Shown: one piece after another, positions 17,745 through 26,137 of the stretch
Numbering within the stretch: the stretch's first letter is position 1
Layout: every line of letters starts with the position of its first letter
Assembly: GCF_000585375.1 (NCBI RefSeq)
Contig: NZ_KK073874.1
Coordinates: 5,301,251 to 5,365,250 of the forward strand
Length of the DNA: 64,000 nucleotides
DNA from: Cryptosporangium arvum DSM 44712
GTDB lineage: Bacteria > Actinomycetota > Actinomycetes > Mycobacteriales > Cryptosporangiaceae
Direction of reading: 5' to 3'
Notes under the pieces: generated by a model
Database searches by the model: none
The model's input: only the letters and a program-made list of their open reading frames with translations
What the model was told of the DNA's origin: nothing
Made by a program: the position numbers and the translations under genes

Positions 17745-17898
17745 GGGAACTCCTCCGTCGTTGGTGACCTGATCGTGTCCCGCCGGCGGCCGGTCGCGCG
17801 TCGTGCGGACGCGGGCGCTTCGCGCTGCTGCGAACGTGGTAGCCGGGTCCTCCTCGCGCAGGACCCGCGCGGCCGGGGAGCCGGTTTACAGTGCCCGC

Positions 17899-18969
17899 AT
17901 GGGCCGTGTCCGGGACGCCGCGATCGCCCTCGGGCTCGCGGCCGTCCTGGTTCTCGCCGGGCTCTCCGAGGGCACCGGGGCGTCGATCGGGTACGTGTTC
18001 CTGGCCGGGGGCGGGCTGGTGCTGGCGGCACGCGGCCGGGCGCCCGTCGTCGTGCTCGTCGTCGCCGGGCTGTGCGCGATCGGCCACCGCGCGGCCGGGT
18101 TCGACGTGCTCGCGGTCGGCTACCTGGTGGCGGTGTACGGGGCAGTGCGGGCCGGGCACCGCCGGGTCACCGCCGGGGTGAGCCTCCTCGTGCTCGTCGC
18201 GCTGCCGGTGGCCACGTCGCTCTCCGGGGTGCACGGCGCCGGAGCGGCGCTGACGCAGGCCCGGGGGGTGCTCGAGCTGGCCTGGCTGATCGCGGCCGGA
18301 GCGGCCGGGGAAGCGCTGCGCCAGGCCGAGCGGCGGGCCGACGAGGCCGAGCGCACCCGCGAGGAGATCGCCCGGCGCCGGGCCGACGAGGAGCGGCTGC
18401 ACATCGCGCGCGAGCTGCACGACTCGCTGACCCACCAGATCTCGGTGATCACCGTGCAGTCCGAGGCCGCCGTCCACCTCGCGAAGAAGCGCGGCGAGCC
18501 GGTGCCGGCACCGATGCTGGCGATCCGGGACGCCGGCCGCGAGGCCTCCCGCGAACTGCGCGCGACGCTGGAGGCGCTGCGTGACGACGCGCGCACCCCG
18601 CCGCGCGGGATCGACGACATCCCGGACCTGGTGCGCCAGGTCACGGTCGACGCGTCGCTGACCGTGGAGGGCGACCGCGGCGACGTCCCCGCCGCGGTGG
18701 ACCGCACCGCGTTCCGGATCGTGCAGGAGTCGCTGACCAACGTCGCCCGGCACGCCGGGGCCACGTCGGCGTCGGTCCGGATCGCCTACCGCCCCGAGGT
18801 GGTGACGATCCAGGTCGACGACGACGGCCGGGCGCGACCGGCCGCACCGCCGGTGCCGGGGGTCGGCCTGGCCGGCATGCGTGAGCGGGTGACCGCGCTG
18901 GGCGGAACACTGCGTGCCGGTGCGCGCGACTCCGGTGGGTTCACCGTCCACGCCGAGCTGCCGCGGTGA
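17899..18969 (+). CDS. Sensor histidine kinase (HisKA_3)
   Basis: 356 residues. ATG 17899 is chosen because membrane segments begin directly after it (AIALGLAAVLVLAGLSEG). About five membrane helices span residues 8-145, with no large extracellular domain, then a coiled region (ALRQAERRADEAERTREEIARR) and the HisKA_3 H-box RLHIARELHDSLTHQISVI. The ATPase part shows FRIVQESLTNVARHAGA and GVGLAGMRERVTALGG. It phosphorylates the response regulator whose GTG overlaps its stop. Signal unknown, probably membrane-associated. Confidence 0.93.
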   Translation: MGRVRDAAIALGLAAVLVLAGLSEGTGASIGYVFLAGGGLVLAARGRAPVVVLVVAGLCAIGHRAAGFDVLAVGYLVAVYGAVRAGHRRVTAGVSLLVLVALPVATSLSGVHGAGAALTQARGVLELAWLIAAGAAGEALRQAERRADEAERTREEIARRRADEERLHIARELHDSLTHQISVITVQSEAAVHLAKKRGEPVPAPMLAIRDAGREASRELRATLEALRDDARTPPRGIDDIPDLVRQVTVDASLTVEGDRGDVPAAVDRTAFRIVQESLTNVARHAGATSASVRIAYRPEVVTIQVDDDGRARPAAPPVPGVGLAGMRERVTALGGTLRAGARDSGGFTVHAELPR

Positions 18970-19628
18970 TCCGGGTCCTGCTCGTCGACGACCAGCCGCT
19001 GATCCGCAGCGGGTTCCGGGCGCTGCTCGAGGCCGAGGACGACCTGGAGGTGGTCGGCGAGGCCGGCGACGGGCACGAGGGCGTCGCGCTGGCCCGGCAG
19101 CACCGGCCCGACGTCGCGCTCGTCGACGTCCGGATGCCGGTCACCGACGGCATCGAGACGACCAGGCGGATCGCCGGTGACCCCGCGCTGGCCGGGGTGC
19201 ACGTCGTCATCCTCACCAACTACGGCCTCGACGAGTACGTGTTCCACGCGCTGCGGGCGGGGGCCGCCGGTTTCCTGGTGAAGGACATCCAGCCGGAGGA
19301 CTTCCTGCACGCGGTGCGCGTCGCCGCGCGGGGTGACGCGCTGCTCGCCCCGTCGATCACCCGCCGGCTGATCGACCGGTACGTGACCCGGCCGGTGCGG
19401 GTGGACACGACCGCGCTGGCCGGGTTGACGCAGCGCGAGCGGGACGCGGTCGCGCTCGTCGCGCAGGGGTACTCGAACGAGCAGATCGCCGGGCTCTGGG
19501 TGATCAGCCCGGTGACCGCCAAGACCCACGTGAACCGGGCGATGACCAAGCTTGGCGCCAGGGACCGTGCGCAGCTCGTCGTCCTCGCCTACGAGTCGGG
19601 CCTGGTCCGGGGCCCGGACCGCGGCTAA
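18966..19628 (+). CDS. NarL/FixJ-family response regulator
   Basis: 220 residues. Receiver domain with acidic pair Asp8-Asp9, phospho-acceptor Asp54 (ALVDVRMP) and conserved Lys in FLVKDI; LuxR-type helix-turn-helix at about 148-205 (LTQRERDAVALVAQGYSNEQIA, VTAKTHVNRAMTKLG). Coupled to the kinase by GTGA overlap. Targets not evident. Confidence 0.95.
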   Translation: MIRVLLVDDQPLIRSGFRALLEAEDDLEVVGEAGDGHEGVALARQHRPDVALVDVRMPVTDGIETTRRIAGDPALAGVHVVILTNYGLDEYVFHALRAGAAGFLVKDIQPEDFLHAVRVAARGDALLAPSITRRLIDRYVTRPVRVDTTALAGLTQRERDAVALVAQGYSNEQIAGLWVISPVTAKTHVNRAMTKLGARDRAQLVVLAYESGLVRGPDRG

Positions 19629-19638
19629 CGTCAGCCGC
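19621..19638. terminator. Hairpin between convergent genes
   Basis: GCGGCT-AACGTC-AGCCGC is a perfect 6-bp stem covering both facing stop codons. There is no T tract on either side. It may act as a weak bidirectional terminator. Confidence 0.4.
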
Positions 19639-20017
19639 TCGACCTCGGTCGGAGCGTGGTGAGCGCCGCCCACACGGACTTCCCGTCCGGCACCGGGCAC
19701 ACGCCCCAGCCGCTCGCGAACGTGTCGACGAGTCGCAGTCCGCACGGTCCGCGCCCGACCGGGATCGTCGACGGGGTGACCGAGCGGTCGGCCACCGACA
19801 GGTGCAGGGAGGAGCCCCGGTAGGCCATCGTGACGAGCATGTCGGTGCGCGCGTGCCGCACCGCGTTGTCGACCAGTTCGGTGACCACCACCGCCGCCGC
19901 CTCGCCGACGTGCTCGAGGGACCAGGCCGCGCAGGCCGCCGCCAGCATCCGGCGGGCCTCCGGCGCCGCGTCCGCGGTGGGCCGGAGGTACAGCCGCAGA
20001 CGGGCGACGTCCGGCAT
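19631..20017 (-). CDS. ATP-binding protein of the anti-sigma factor (RsbW/SpoIIAB-like) type
   Basis: 128 residues from ATG 20017, which has GGAGGAGG 6-8 nt upstream; longer starts lack a ribosome site. GHKL ATPase features: ATP-lid N-box TELVDNAVRHARTDMLVTMAY and GRGPCGLRLVDTFASGWGV. In actinobacteria such proteins bind sigma factors or STAS antagonists. A STAS protein is encoded divergently 145 bp away, so the two are a likely partner-switch pair, with no sigma gene in the window. Confidence 0.88.
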   Translation of the reverse strand: MPDVARLRLYLRPTADAAPEARRMLAAACAAWSLEHVGEAAAVVVTELVDNAVRHARTDMLVTMAYRGSSLHLSVADRSVTPSTIPVGRGPCGLRLVDTFASGWGVCPVPDGKSVWAALTTLRPRSSG

Positions 20018-20161
20018 GTGAGCCTCCTCCGACCCGGGCGGCCCGGTGGTACCCCCGCTACGGAGGCGGAACCGCCGGACCGGGTTAGACTTCTGATCGG
20101 GTTCGGCCCAGAGCCCGGTCATGCACGCGCGCCCGCCACGGCGCCCTGACCGGAGGTCTCC

Positions 20162-20521
20162 GTGACCGATTCGTACTTCGCCGAGCCCGACCTCCCTCTC
20201 ACCGTCACCGTGCGCCGCCACCAGGCCGGTATTCGCCTCGAGCTGACCGGTGAACTCGACCTCCGGACCGAGCCGCTGCTGCTCGGCGCGATCGATTCGC
20301 TGCTGCCGCGGCCCGGCGGCCCGGTCATGGTGGACTGCACCGCGTTGCGGTTCATCGACGCGCGCGGGCTCGCGACGCTGCTGCGCGCCCAGGCCACGCT
20401 CACCGACGCCGGTTACGGCCTCGCCGTGACCAACCCCTCCGCGGCGCTGCGCCGCATCCTGTCCGCGACCGGTCTGTCCGGCACGCTGCCCGAGCGCTCC
20501 CGCCCGAAGCTCGACCGTTAG
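20162..20521 (+). CDS. STAS-domain anti-sigma factor antagonist
   Basis: 119 residues from GTG 20162 with GGAGG 7 nt upstream. STAS fold: RLELTGELDLRTEPLLLGAID, then VMVDCTALRFIDARGLATLLRAQ and RRILSATGLSGTLP. The position of the regulatory phosphoserine in SpoIIAA-type proteins (DxSGI) is here DARGLAT, so the Ser is replaced by Arg and control by phosphorylation is doubtful. The divergent ATPase is the candidate partner. Stop overlaps folD stop by 4 bp. Confidence 0.9.
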   Translation: MTDSYFAEPDLPLTVTVRRHQAGIRLELTGELDLRTEPLLLGAIDSLLPRPGGPVMVDCTALRFIDARGLATLLRAQATLTDAGYGLAVTNPSAALRRILSATGLSGTLPERSRPKLDR

Positions 20522-21375
20522 GCGGTGGCCCGCTCGGCCGCGGCCACCGCGTTGCGGAACAGCATCGCGACGGTCGTCGGTCCGACGCCGCCGACCCGCG
20601 GCGTGATGGCCGAGGCCACCTGCTCACACGCTTCGTCGACGTCGGGCAGGAGCCGCCGGCCCGCGTACCGGACCCCGGCGCCGATCACGACCGCGCCCGG
20701 GCGCACGTGCTCGGGCCGGACGATGCCCGGCACGCCGGCCGCGGCGACCAGGATCTCCGCGCGGCGGGTGTAGCGCTCCCAGTCCGGGACGCCGGTGTGC
20801 ACGACGGTGACCGCGGCGTTCGCGGTCGGCCGCTTCTGCGCGAGCAGCATGGCCAGCGGCCGGCCGAGCGTCGCGCCCCGCCCCAGGATCACGACCTCGC
20901 GCCCGGACACCGGGATCTCGTAGTGCGCGAGCAGCGCCTCGATACCGGCCGGGGTGCACGGCAGCGGCCCGGGAAGGCCCACCGCGAGCCGCCCCATGTT
21001 CGTCGGGTGCATGCCGTCGACGTCCTTGTCGGGCTCGAGGGCCTGCAGGGCGGCGTCGTAGTCGAGGTGGCCCGGGATCGGGTACTGCACGAGCACGCCG
21101 TGCACGGTCTCGTCGGTGTTGAACTCGCTGACGACCTCGAGCAGGTCGGCCTGGGTCGCGTCGGCGGGCAGGTGCCGGTGCGGCGAGTCGAAGCCCAGAT
21201 CGGCGGCCTGCTTCTGCTTGATGCGGATGTAGCCGGCGCTGGCCTCGTCGTCGCCGACCAGGACGGTCGCGAGGCCGGGCCGCACGCCCCGGGCGCGGAG
21301 CGCGTCGGCGCGCCGGGCGACGTCGGCGAGTACGGACGCGGCCACCGGGCCGCCGGGCAGGAGTCGAGCCGTCAT
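20518..21375 (-). CDS. folD: Bifunctional methylenetetrahydrofolate dehydrogenase/cyclohydrolase
   Basis: 285 residues, full length. Conserved blocks: LATVLVGDDEASAGYIRIKQKQA (substrate site with YxxxK), VHGVLVQYPIPGHLD, PDKDVDGMHPTNMGRLA, PCTPAGIEALL, VILGRGATLGRPLAMLL (NADP site) and the C-terminal GVGPTTVAML. It interconverts 5,10-methylene- and 10-formyl-tetrahydrofolate for purine and formyl-Met synthesis in the cytoplasm. The leader contains a ZTP riboswitch, matching induction when 10-formyl-THF runs short. Confidence 0.97.
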   Translation of the reverse strand: MTARLLPGGPVAASVLADVARRADALRARGVRPGLATVLVGDDEASAGYIRIKQKQAADLGFDSPHRHLPADATQADLLEVVSEFNTDETVHGVLVQYPIPGHLDYDAALQALEPDKDVDGMHPTNMGRLAVGLPGPLPCTPAGIEALLAHYEIPVSGREVVILGRGATLGRPLAMLLAQKRPTANAAVTVVHTGVPDWERYTRRAEILVAAAGVPGIVRPEHVRPGAVVIGAGVRYAGRRLLPDVDEACEQVASAITPRVGGVGPTTVAMLFRNAVAAAERATA

Positions 21376-21395
21376 CGACGCTCCTCGAGGTGCGG

Positions 21396-21475
21396 AAGCC
21401 CAGGCGGTCGACTCCCGCGGAGAGGCTCCCCGATGGTTCGGACCATCCCAGTGCCGCCAGTCGCGTCTACCGGTC
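21396..21475 (-). promoter_or_regulatory. ZTP riboswitch (pfl motif) in the folD leader
   Basis: On the minus strand the leader reads GCGACTGGCGG, then ACTGGGATGGTCC-GAACCATCGGGGAGCC, a variable stem, and CCGCCTGGGC (complement of 21398-21407). The 5' CTGGCGG pairs with CCGCC and the last block is the hallmark of the pfl motif. ZTP/ZMP binding is known to turn on folate one-carbon genes, folD among the commonest targets. The element lies about 20 nt before the start codon, so control of translation or termination near the start is likely. Its 5' end meets the stop of the upstream gene. Confidence 0.9.
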
Positions 21476-22013
21476 AGGATACCGGGGCCGGGACGAGCGC
21501 GGCGCGTGCCGTCGCCCGTGCGCCCAGCGCCGCGACGAGCACGACGTTCACGGTGACGGCGAGCCAGCCGACGTTCGCGATGTGCGCCACCGGCCAGCCG
21601 AGCGCGGCGACCGCCACCCCGAGCGCGACCCAGGTGTGCTCGCGGCGCAGACCCACCGCGATCAGGAGCAGCGTCAGCGGGAAGCCGAGGCCGAGGACCT
21701 TGATCAGCGTCGCGGCGCCGCCGGCGTCGTTGAGGTCGGTGTCGCCCAGCGCGACGTGCAGCGTGTTGAAGCCGTAGCCGATGTTCCCGGCCGCACCGAG
21801 CACCCCGACGACCAGCAGTGCGACGGCGAACGCGCCCCGCTGGGTGCCGGCCGCCCAGAACACCACGAGCACGTACCCGGCGGCGCCGAGCACGTGCAGC
21901 ACGCCCGCGGCCGGGTCGTCCCAGCCGCGGAGCGCGTAGAGCAGGTCGGCGGCGAGGTAGATCAGCGGGGCCACGAGCAGTGACCCGGTCAGCAGGCGGT
22001 CGGTGGGTGTCAC
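21474..22013 (-). CDS. Hypothetical membrane protein upstream of folD
   Basis: 179 residues from GTG 22013 with a GGGAG about 8 nt upstream. Six hydrophobic segments (LLTGSLLVAPLIYLAADLLYAL, HVLGAAGYVLVVFWAAG, VALLVVGVLGAAGNIGYG, LIKVLGLGFPLTLLLIAVGL, ALGVAVAALGWPVAHIAN, LAVTVNVVLVAALGARA). No family recognised. Its stop codon coincides with the 5' edge of the folD riboswitch, so both may share a transcript. Confidence 0.72.
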   Translation of the reverse strand: MTPTDRLLTGSLLVAPLIYLAADLLYALRGWDDPAAGVLHVLGAAGYVLVVFWAAGTQRGAFAVALLVVGVLGAAGNIGYGFNTLHVALGDTDLNDAGGAATLIKVLGLGFPLTLLLIAVGLRREHTWVALGVAVAALGWPVAHIANVGWLAVTVNVVLVAALGARATARAALVPAPVS

Positions 22014-22146
22014 GGGACGCTCCCTCGGTCGGCGGGTTGCGCTCCACGATCGGGGCTCCGGCGGCCCGGGACATCGGGGCCGGCCCCCGGGGGTCCTAGG
22101 GCCAGCCCTGATCCATCCGGCCCCGCGGCTCTGCGACGATGCCGCC

Positions 22147-24081
22147 ATGACCAGCACGGTTCGCGCGGCGGGCACGGGCGTGGCCGCGTTCGTCGTCGCG
22201 GGCGCGGGGGCGGGCGTGGCCGCGCTCGTCGTCGCCGGGTTCGTGCTGGGCCCGCACCTGGGCAACCTGCACAACGGTCTGATCGGGGCGTCGTTCGGCG
22301 CGGTCGGTCTCTACGTCGTGCACCGCCGGCCGGCGGTCCGCGAGGGCTGGTTGTTCGTCGCGACCGGGGCCGCCCACGCGTGGATGTTCGCCGCGCGGGA
22401 GTACGGCCTGCACCCCGGCCCGCTGCCGGGCGCGTCCTGGGTCGGCTGGCTCGGGGTGTGGCCGCTGCCGCTGGTGCTGGTGCTGGTCGGCGTCACGATC
22501 ATGGGTTTCCCGGACGGGCGGCTGCCGTCGCCGGGATGGCGGCCGGTGGTCGGAGGGCTGGCCGCGGTCGGTCTGGTCCTCTCGGCCGTGTCGGCGTTGT
22601 GGCCGGTGGAGTACGCCCGCACCGGGCTGGTCGCCCCGCACCCGCTGCACCTGCCGGGGCGGGCGGACGCGTTCTACGAGATCGCCCGGGGCGTCGGCTA
22701 CCTGCTGTTCCAGCTGACGTGGGTGGTGTGCGTGGTCGTGCGGCTGCGCCGGGCCCGCGGCGACGAGGCGCGTCAGCTGCGGGTGTTCGTGTTCGCCGCG
22801 GTCGGGTCGGGCGCGGCGATGGTGACCGGCCTGCTGATCTGGGGCAGCCCGCTGGCCGGGGTGCTGGCCGTTCCGCTGGTGGCGGTCGCGGCCGGTGCCG
22901 CGATCCTCAAGTACCGGCTGTACGACATCGACCCGGTGCTCAACAAGGCGTTCGTGTTCGCGGTGATGGCCGGCCTGGTGACGCTGGGTTACGCGGTGCT
23001 GGTGACGAGCATCGGGCAGCTGGTGTCCGGCTACGCCTCGCTGGTGGCGACCGGGGTGGTCGCGGTGGCGTTCGAACCGTTGCGCCGGCGGGTGCAGCGG
23101 CTGGCCGACCGGCTGGTGTACGGGCACCGCGCGACCGCGTACGAGGCGCTGGCCCGCCTGTCCGCGCACCTGGCGACGCCGGCCGGCCGGCCGCTGGACG
23201 GGATCTGCGCCACGGTCGCCGACGGGGTCGGGGCACGCGAGGTCGTGCTCTGGGCCGGGACCGCCGACGAGCTGCGTGCGGTGTCGGCCTGGCCGGAGAG
23301 CGCCCGGCCCGGCGGCGTGTGCGCGCTGGGCGACGTACCGGGGGTGCCGATCGTCCACGACGGGCGGTTGCGTGGGGTGCTCACCGTGGTCAAGGCCGAC
23401 CCGCTGTCGGCCGCCGAACGTCGCCTGGTGGGTGAGGTCGCGGCCCAGGCCGGTCTGATCCTCGAACTGCAGGGCACCGCGCAGCGCCTGGTGGCCGCCG
23501 GGGACGCGGCCCGCCGCCGGTTGGAGCGCGACCTGCACGACGGCGCCCAGCAGCACCTGGTGACCGCGTCGTTCGAGCTGGGGAGCCTGGTGCGGCTGGC
23601 CGAGGCGTCCGGCGACGCCGACCTGGCCGCGCGGGCGGAGTCGGCGCGGGCACGGGTGCTCGCCGCGACCGCGGAACTGCGTGAGCTGGCCCGGGGCCTG
23701 CACCCGGCGGTGTTGACCGACGACGGGCTCGGCGCGGCCGTGGAGCAGCTCGCCGACCGGTCGGCGATCCCGGTGCGGGTGGCGTTCGACGTGGAGTCCC
23801 GGCCGCCCGCCGAGGTCGAGGCGACCGCGTACTTCTTCGTCAGCGAAGGGCTGGCGAACGCGGCGAAACACTCGGGGGCCTCGGTGGTGCGGGTCGGGCT
23901 GACCCGGCGCGGCGACCGGCTCGCGATCGACGTGATCGACGACGGGGGCGGCGGCGCCGAGGTCCGCACCGGCAGCGGGCTGGAAGGGCTGGCCGACCGG
24001 CTGGCGACACTCGGCGCGCGGCTGGAGGTCGACAGTGGCCCGTCGGGGACCCGGATCGCGACGGTGATCCCGTGCGCGTGA
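22147..24081 (+). CDS. Multi-span sensor histidine kinase with GAF-like region (HisKA_3)
   Basis: 644 residues from ATG 22147. About eight membrane helices lie in residues 8-290 (starting GVAAFVVAGAGAGVAALVVAG), a GAF-like segment around 330-435 (EALARLSAHLATPAGRPLDG), the H-box at about 458 (RRRLERDLHDGAQQHLVTAS) and a GHKL ATPase (YFFVSEGLANAAKHSGAS, GSGLEGLADRLATLGA). DGAQQHL is the form seen in LiaS/NarX-like kinases that sense envelope or redox state. Its response regulator starts 10 bp inside its 3' end. Confidence 0.93.
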   Translation: MTSTVRAAGTGVAAFVVAGAGAGVAALVVAGFVLGPHLGNLHNGLIGASFGAVGLYVVHRRPAVREGWLFVATGAAHAWMFAAREYGLHPGPLPGASWVGWLGVWPLPLVLVLVGVTIMGFPDGRLPSPGWRPVVGGLAAVGLVLSAVSALWPVEYARTGLVAPHPLHLPGRADAFYEIARGVGYLLFQLTWVVCVVVRLRRARGDEARQLRVFVFAAVGSGAAMVTGLLIWGSPLAGVLAVPLVAVAAGAAILKYRLYDIDPVLNKAFVFAVMAGLVTLGYAVLVTSIGQLVSGYASLVATGVVAVAFEPLRRRVQRLADRLVYGHRATAYEALARLSAHLATPAGRPLDGICATVADGVGAREVVLWAGTADELRAVSAWPESARPGGVCALGDVPGVPIVHDGRLRGVLTVVKADPLSAAERRLVGEVAAQAGLILELQGTAQRLVAAGDAARRRLERDLHDGAQQHLVTASFELGSLVRLAEASGDADLAARAESARARVLAATAELRELARGLHPAVLTDDGLGAAVEQLADRSAIPVRVAFDVESRPPAEVEATAYFFVSEGLANAAKHSGASVVRVGLTRRGDRLAIDVIDDGGGGAEVRTGSGLEGLADRLATLGARLEVDSGPSGTRIATVIPCA

Positions 24082-24716
24082 TGCTCGCCGACGACTCGGT
24101 ACTGCTGCGCGAGGGCGTCGCCCGGATCCTCGCCGAGACCGGTTTCGTGGTGACCGGCCAGGCCTCCGACGGCCCGGGGCTGCTGGCGATGGTGCGCCGG
24201 GATCCGCCCGACGTCGCGGTGATCGACCTGCGGATGCCGCCGGGCTTCTCGGCCGAGGGCATCGACGCCGCGGCCGCGATCCGGGCCACCGCGCCGGGGG
24301 TCGGGCTGCTGATCCTGTCGCAGTACGTCGAGGTGCACCACGCGCTGCGCCTGATGACGCAGTTCGACGGCGGCGTCGGCTATCTGTTGAAGGACCGGGT
24401 GTCCGACCTGACGGCGTTCGCCGGTGACGTGCGCCGGATCGGCGGCGGCCAGACCGTGATCGACCCCGAACTCGTGTCCCAGCTGGTACGCCGGCGGCGG
24501 GAGCAGGATCCGCTCGAGGAGCTCACCGCTCGGGAACGGTCCGTGCTCGGGTTGATGGCGCAGGGACTGTCGAACGCGGCGGTCGCGGCCGAGCTCCACC
24601 TGTCGGTGAAGACCGTGGAGGCACACATCGGGGCGATCTTCGCCAAGCTCGGCCTGGCCCCCGACGACCGCGAGCACCGCCGCGTGCGGGCCGTGCTCAC
24701 GTTCCTGCGGGCGTGA
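24072..24716 (+). CDS. NarL-family response regulator
   Basis: 214 residues; GTG 24072 overlaps the kinase by 10 bp. Asp7-Asp8 and phospho-Asp52 (VAVIDLRMPP), Lys in YLLKDR, and LuxR helix-turn-helix (LTARERSVLGLMAQGLSNAAVA, KTVEAHIGAIFAKLG). Cognate of the kinase just upstream. Confidence 0.95.
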   Translation: MRVMLADDSVLLREGVARILAETGFVVTGQASDGPGLLAMVRRDPPDVAVIDLRMPPGFSAEGIDAAAAIRATAPGVGLLILSQYVEVHHALRLMTQFDGGVGYLLKDRVSDLTAFAGDVRRIGGGQTVIDPELVSQLVRRRREQDPLEELTARERSVLGLMAQGLSNAAVAAELHLSVKTVEAHIGAIFAKLGLAPDDREHRRVRAVLTFLRA

Positions 24717-24817
24717 CCGGCGGCGTCCGGTGCACGTTGCCCGGCGCGAAGCCGGCGAACAGGTTGTGCGGGAACATCTGCGGCACCACGACGCTGGCGC
24801 GGTCCAGGTCGGCCAGT

Positions 24818-24983
24818 TGCCACCGAGGTCGAGGTAGCGGTGCAGGATCCGGCCGGCGGTCCCGGCACCGGCGTGCCAGCCGGCGTCGCCGAACGTCATC
24901 GTGCCCAGGCCCAGGCGCGCGACGCGCAGCCCGGTGCGGCCAAGGCGCGCGTGCTGGAGCGGATCGACCGCCTGCACGATCAT
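24818..24983 (-). pseudogene. Aldo/keto reductase, N-terminal remnant
   Basis: On the minus strand about 45 residues match the start of aldo/keto reductases (LGRTGLRVARLGLGTMTFGD, then ILHRYLDLGGN), after which the reading continues out of frame and the expected FIDTAD motif and the rest of the barrel are absent. The stretch before it (MIVQAVDPLQHA) is not AKR. This gap between 24717 and 25095 holds no intact gene. Confidence 0.6.
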
Positions 24984-25067
24984 CTCGGGCAGATCCGGGC
25001 CAAGATCGACGTGTACTCGTCCGGCCGCACCTGGTCGCCGGTGGGTTGGGGCGGCGGAATCGGGTAA
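24930..25067 (+). pseudogene. Possible MerR-regulator C-terminal remnant
   Basis: On the plus strand the last 45 residues of an open frame (AAKARVLERIDRLHDHLGQI, then RAKIDVYSSG) look like the C-terminal dimerisation helix of MerR regulators, where a Leu/Ile heptad ends in KIxxY. There is no winged-helix domain upstream. MerR genes often lie beside aldo/keto reductases, and a fragment of one is on the other strand here, so an ancestral pair may have collapsed by deletion. Confidence 0.4.
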
Positions 25068-25095
25068 CCGGGGGCACCACTACCGAGGGAGCTCC

Positions 25096-25578
25096 ATGGC
25101 TGACGACGACGCCCGTACGGTTTCCGAGCTGATCAAGAGCAGCGGCCGGATCGGCATGCTGACGACCACCGCGCCCGACGGGACGCTCACCAGCCGCCCG
25201 ATGGCGCTGCAGGAGGTCGAGTTCGACGGTGATCTGTGGTTCTTCGCCGAGCGGGTGTCGCGCAAGGTGGCGCACCTGGCCGCCCACCCGGGCGTGAACG
25301 TGACCGTGGGGTCGGGCACCACCTGGGTGTCGCTGGCCGGCACCGCGACGCTTGAGGACGACCCGGCGAAGAAGAAGGAACTGTGGAACGCGGGCGTCGA
25401 GGCGTGGTTCCCGAACGGGGCCGACGAGCCCGGGGTGGCGCTGATCAAGGTCACCGGCGAGTCGGCCGAGTACTGGGACACCCCGGGCGGCCGGGTCGCG
25501 AGCCTGTTGAGCTTCGCCAAGGCCAAGGTCACCGGCAAGCCGTACGAAGGCGGCGAGAACGAGACCGTGCAGTTGTAA
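25096..25578 (+). CDS. Pyridoxamine 5'-phosphate oxidase-fold protein (general stress protein 26 type)
   Basis: 160 residues from ATG 25096. Flavin-binding split barrel: GMLTTTAPDGTLTSRPMALQ, FDGDLWFFAERVSRKVAHLA, VNVTVGSGTTWVSLAGTATL, and the C-terminal VTGESAEYWDTPGGRVASLL, a signature of the GSP26 group. These proteins bind FMN or related cofactors and are stress-induced; the reaction is generally unknown. Stands alone after the degraded region. Confidence 0.9.
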   Translation: MADDDARTVSELIKSSGRIGMLTTTAPDGTLTSRPMALQEVEFDGDLWFFAERVSRKVAHLAAHPGVNVTVGSGTTWVSLAGTATLEDDPAKKKELWNAGVEAWFPNGADEPGVALIKVTGESAEYWDTPGGRVASLLSFAKAKVTGKPYEGGENETVQL

Positions 25579-25608
25579 ATTCCGCCCGCACTGGGTAACG
25601 GCATCGGC

Positions 25609-26082
25609 ATGACCGACCTCGGGTTCCTGCTGCTGCCGATCGTCGTCGCCGCCGTGCTGGTGCTGTTCCTGCGGGGACGCAGCCCGGGCCTGCCGGAGGG
25701 CACCGACGGCCTCGACCGGGCGGCGAGCTCGGAGGTGCGCCGGTCCGTGCGTGCCGGGACGCCGGTCACCCGCCCCGAGCTCGCCGACGCCGCCGCGTCC
25801 CACGCGCTCTACGTGCTCGCGGCGAACGAGCACGCGGTGCGCCGGATGCGCTCGATGCGGTGGATGTTCGGCCTGGTCGGCGCCGGGCTGATCGTCGCCG
25901 GGGTGCTCAGTTACCTCGACGACCCGACGCTCCGCAACGCGCTGACGCCGCTGGTGGGGGTGCTCGGGTGCGCGATGCCGTTCGTCAACCCGATGATCAA
26001 CCGGCGCCGGATCGCCCGCGCCGAGGCCGCCCTGGCCGCCGACCGCGCTCTCGGCGCCCCGTCACACCAGGCGGTGAGCTGA
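25609..26082 (+). CDS. Hypothetical membrane protein
   Basis: 157 residues. One N-terminal helix (GFLLLPIVVAAVLVLFL), a soluble stretch with RASSEVRRSVRAGTPVTRPELADAA-type helix, then two helices (FGLVGAGLIVAGVLSYL and LTPLVGVLGCAMPFVNPM) and a basic tail. No family recognised. It is 30 bp after the PPOX-fold gene and may be read with it. Confidence 0.7.
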   Translation: MTDLGFLLLPIVVAAVLVLFLRGRSPGLPEGTDGLDRAASSEVRRSVRAGTPVTRPELADAAASHALYVLAANEHAVRRMRSMRWMFGLVGAGLIVAGVLSYLDDPTLRNALTPLVGVLGCAMPFVNPMINRRRIARAEAALAADRALGAPSHQAVS

Positions 26083-26137
26083 CCCGGGCGCACCGCGCTC
26101 CGCGCGCGGCTGGCGGGCCGGGGTACCTTCCGTACTC

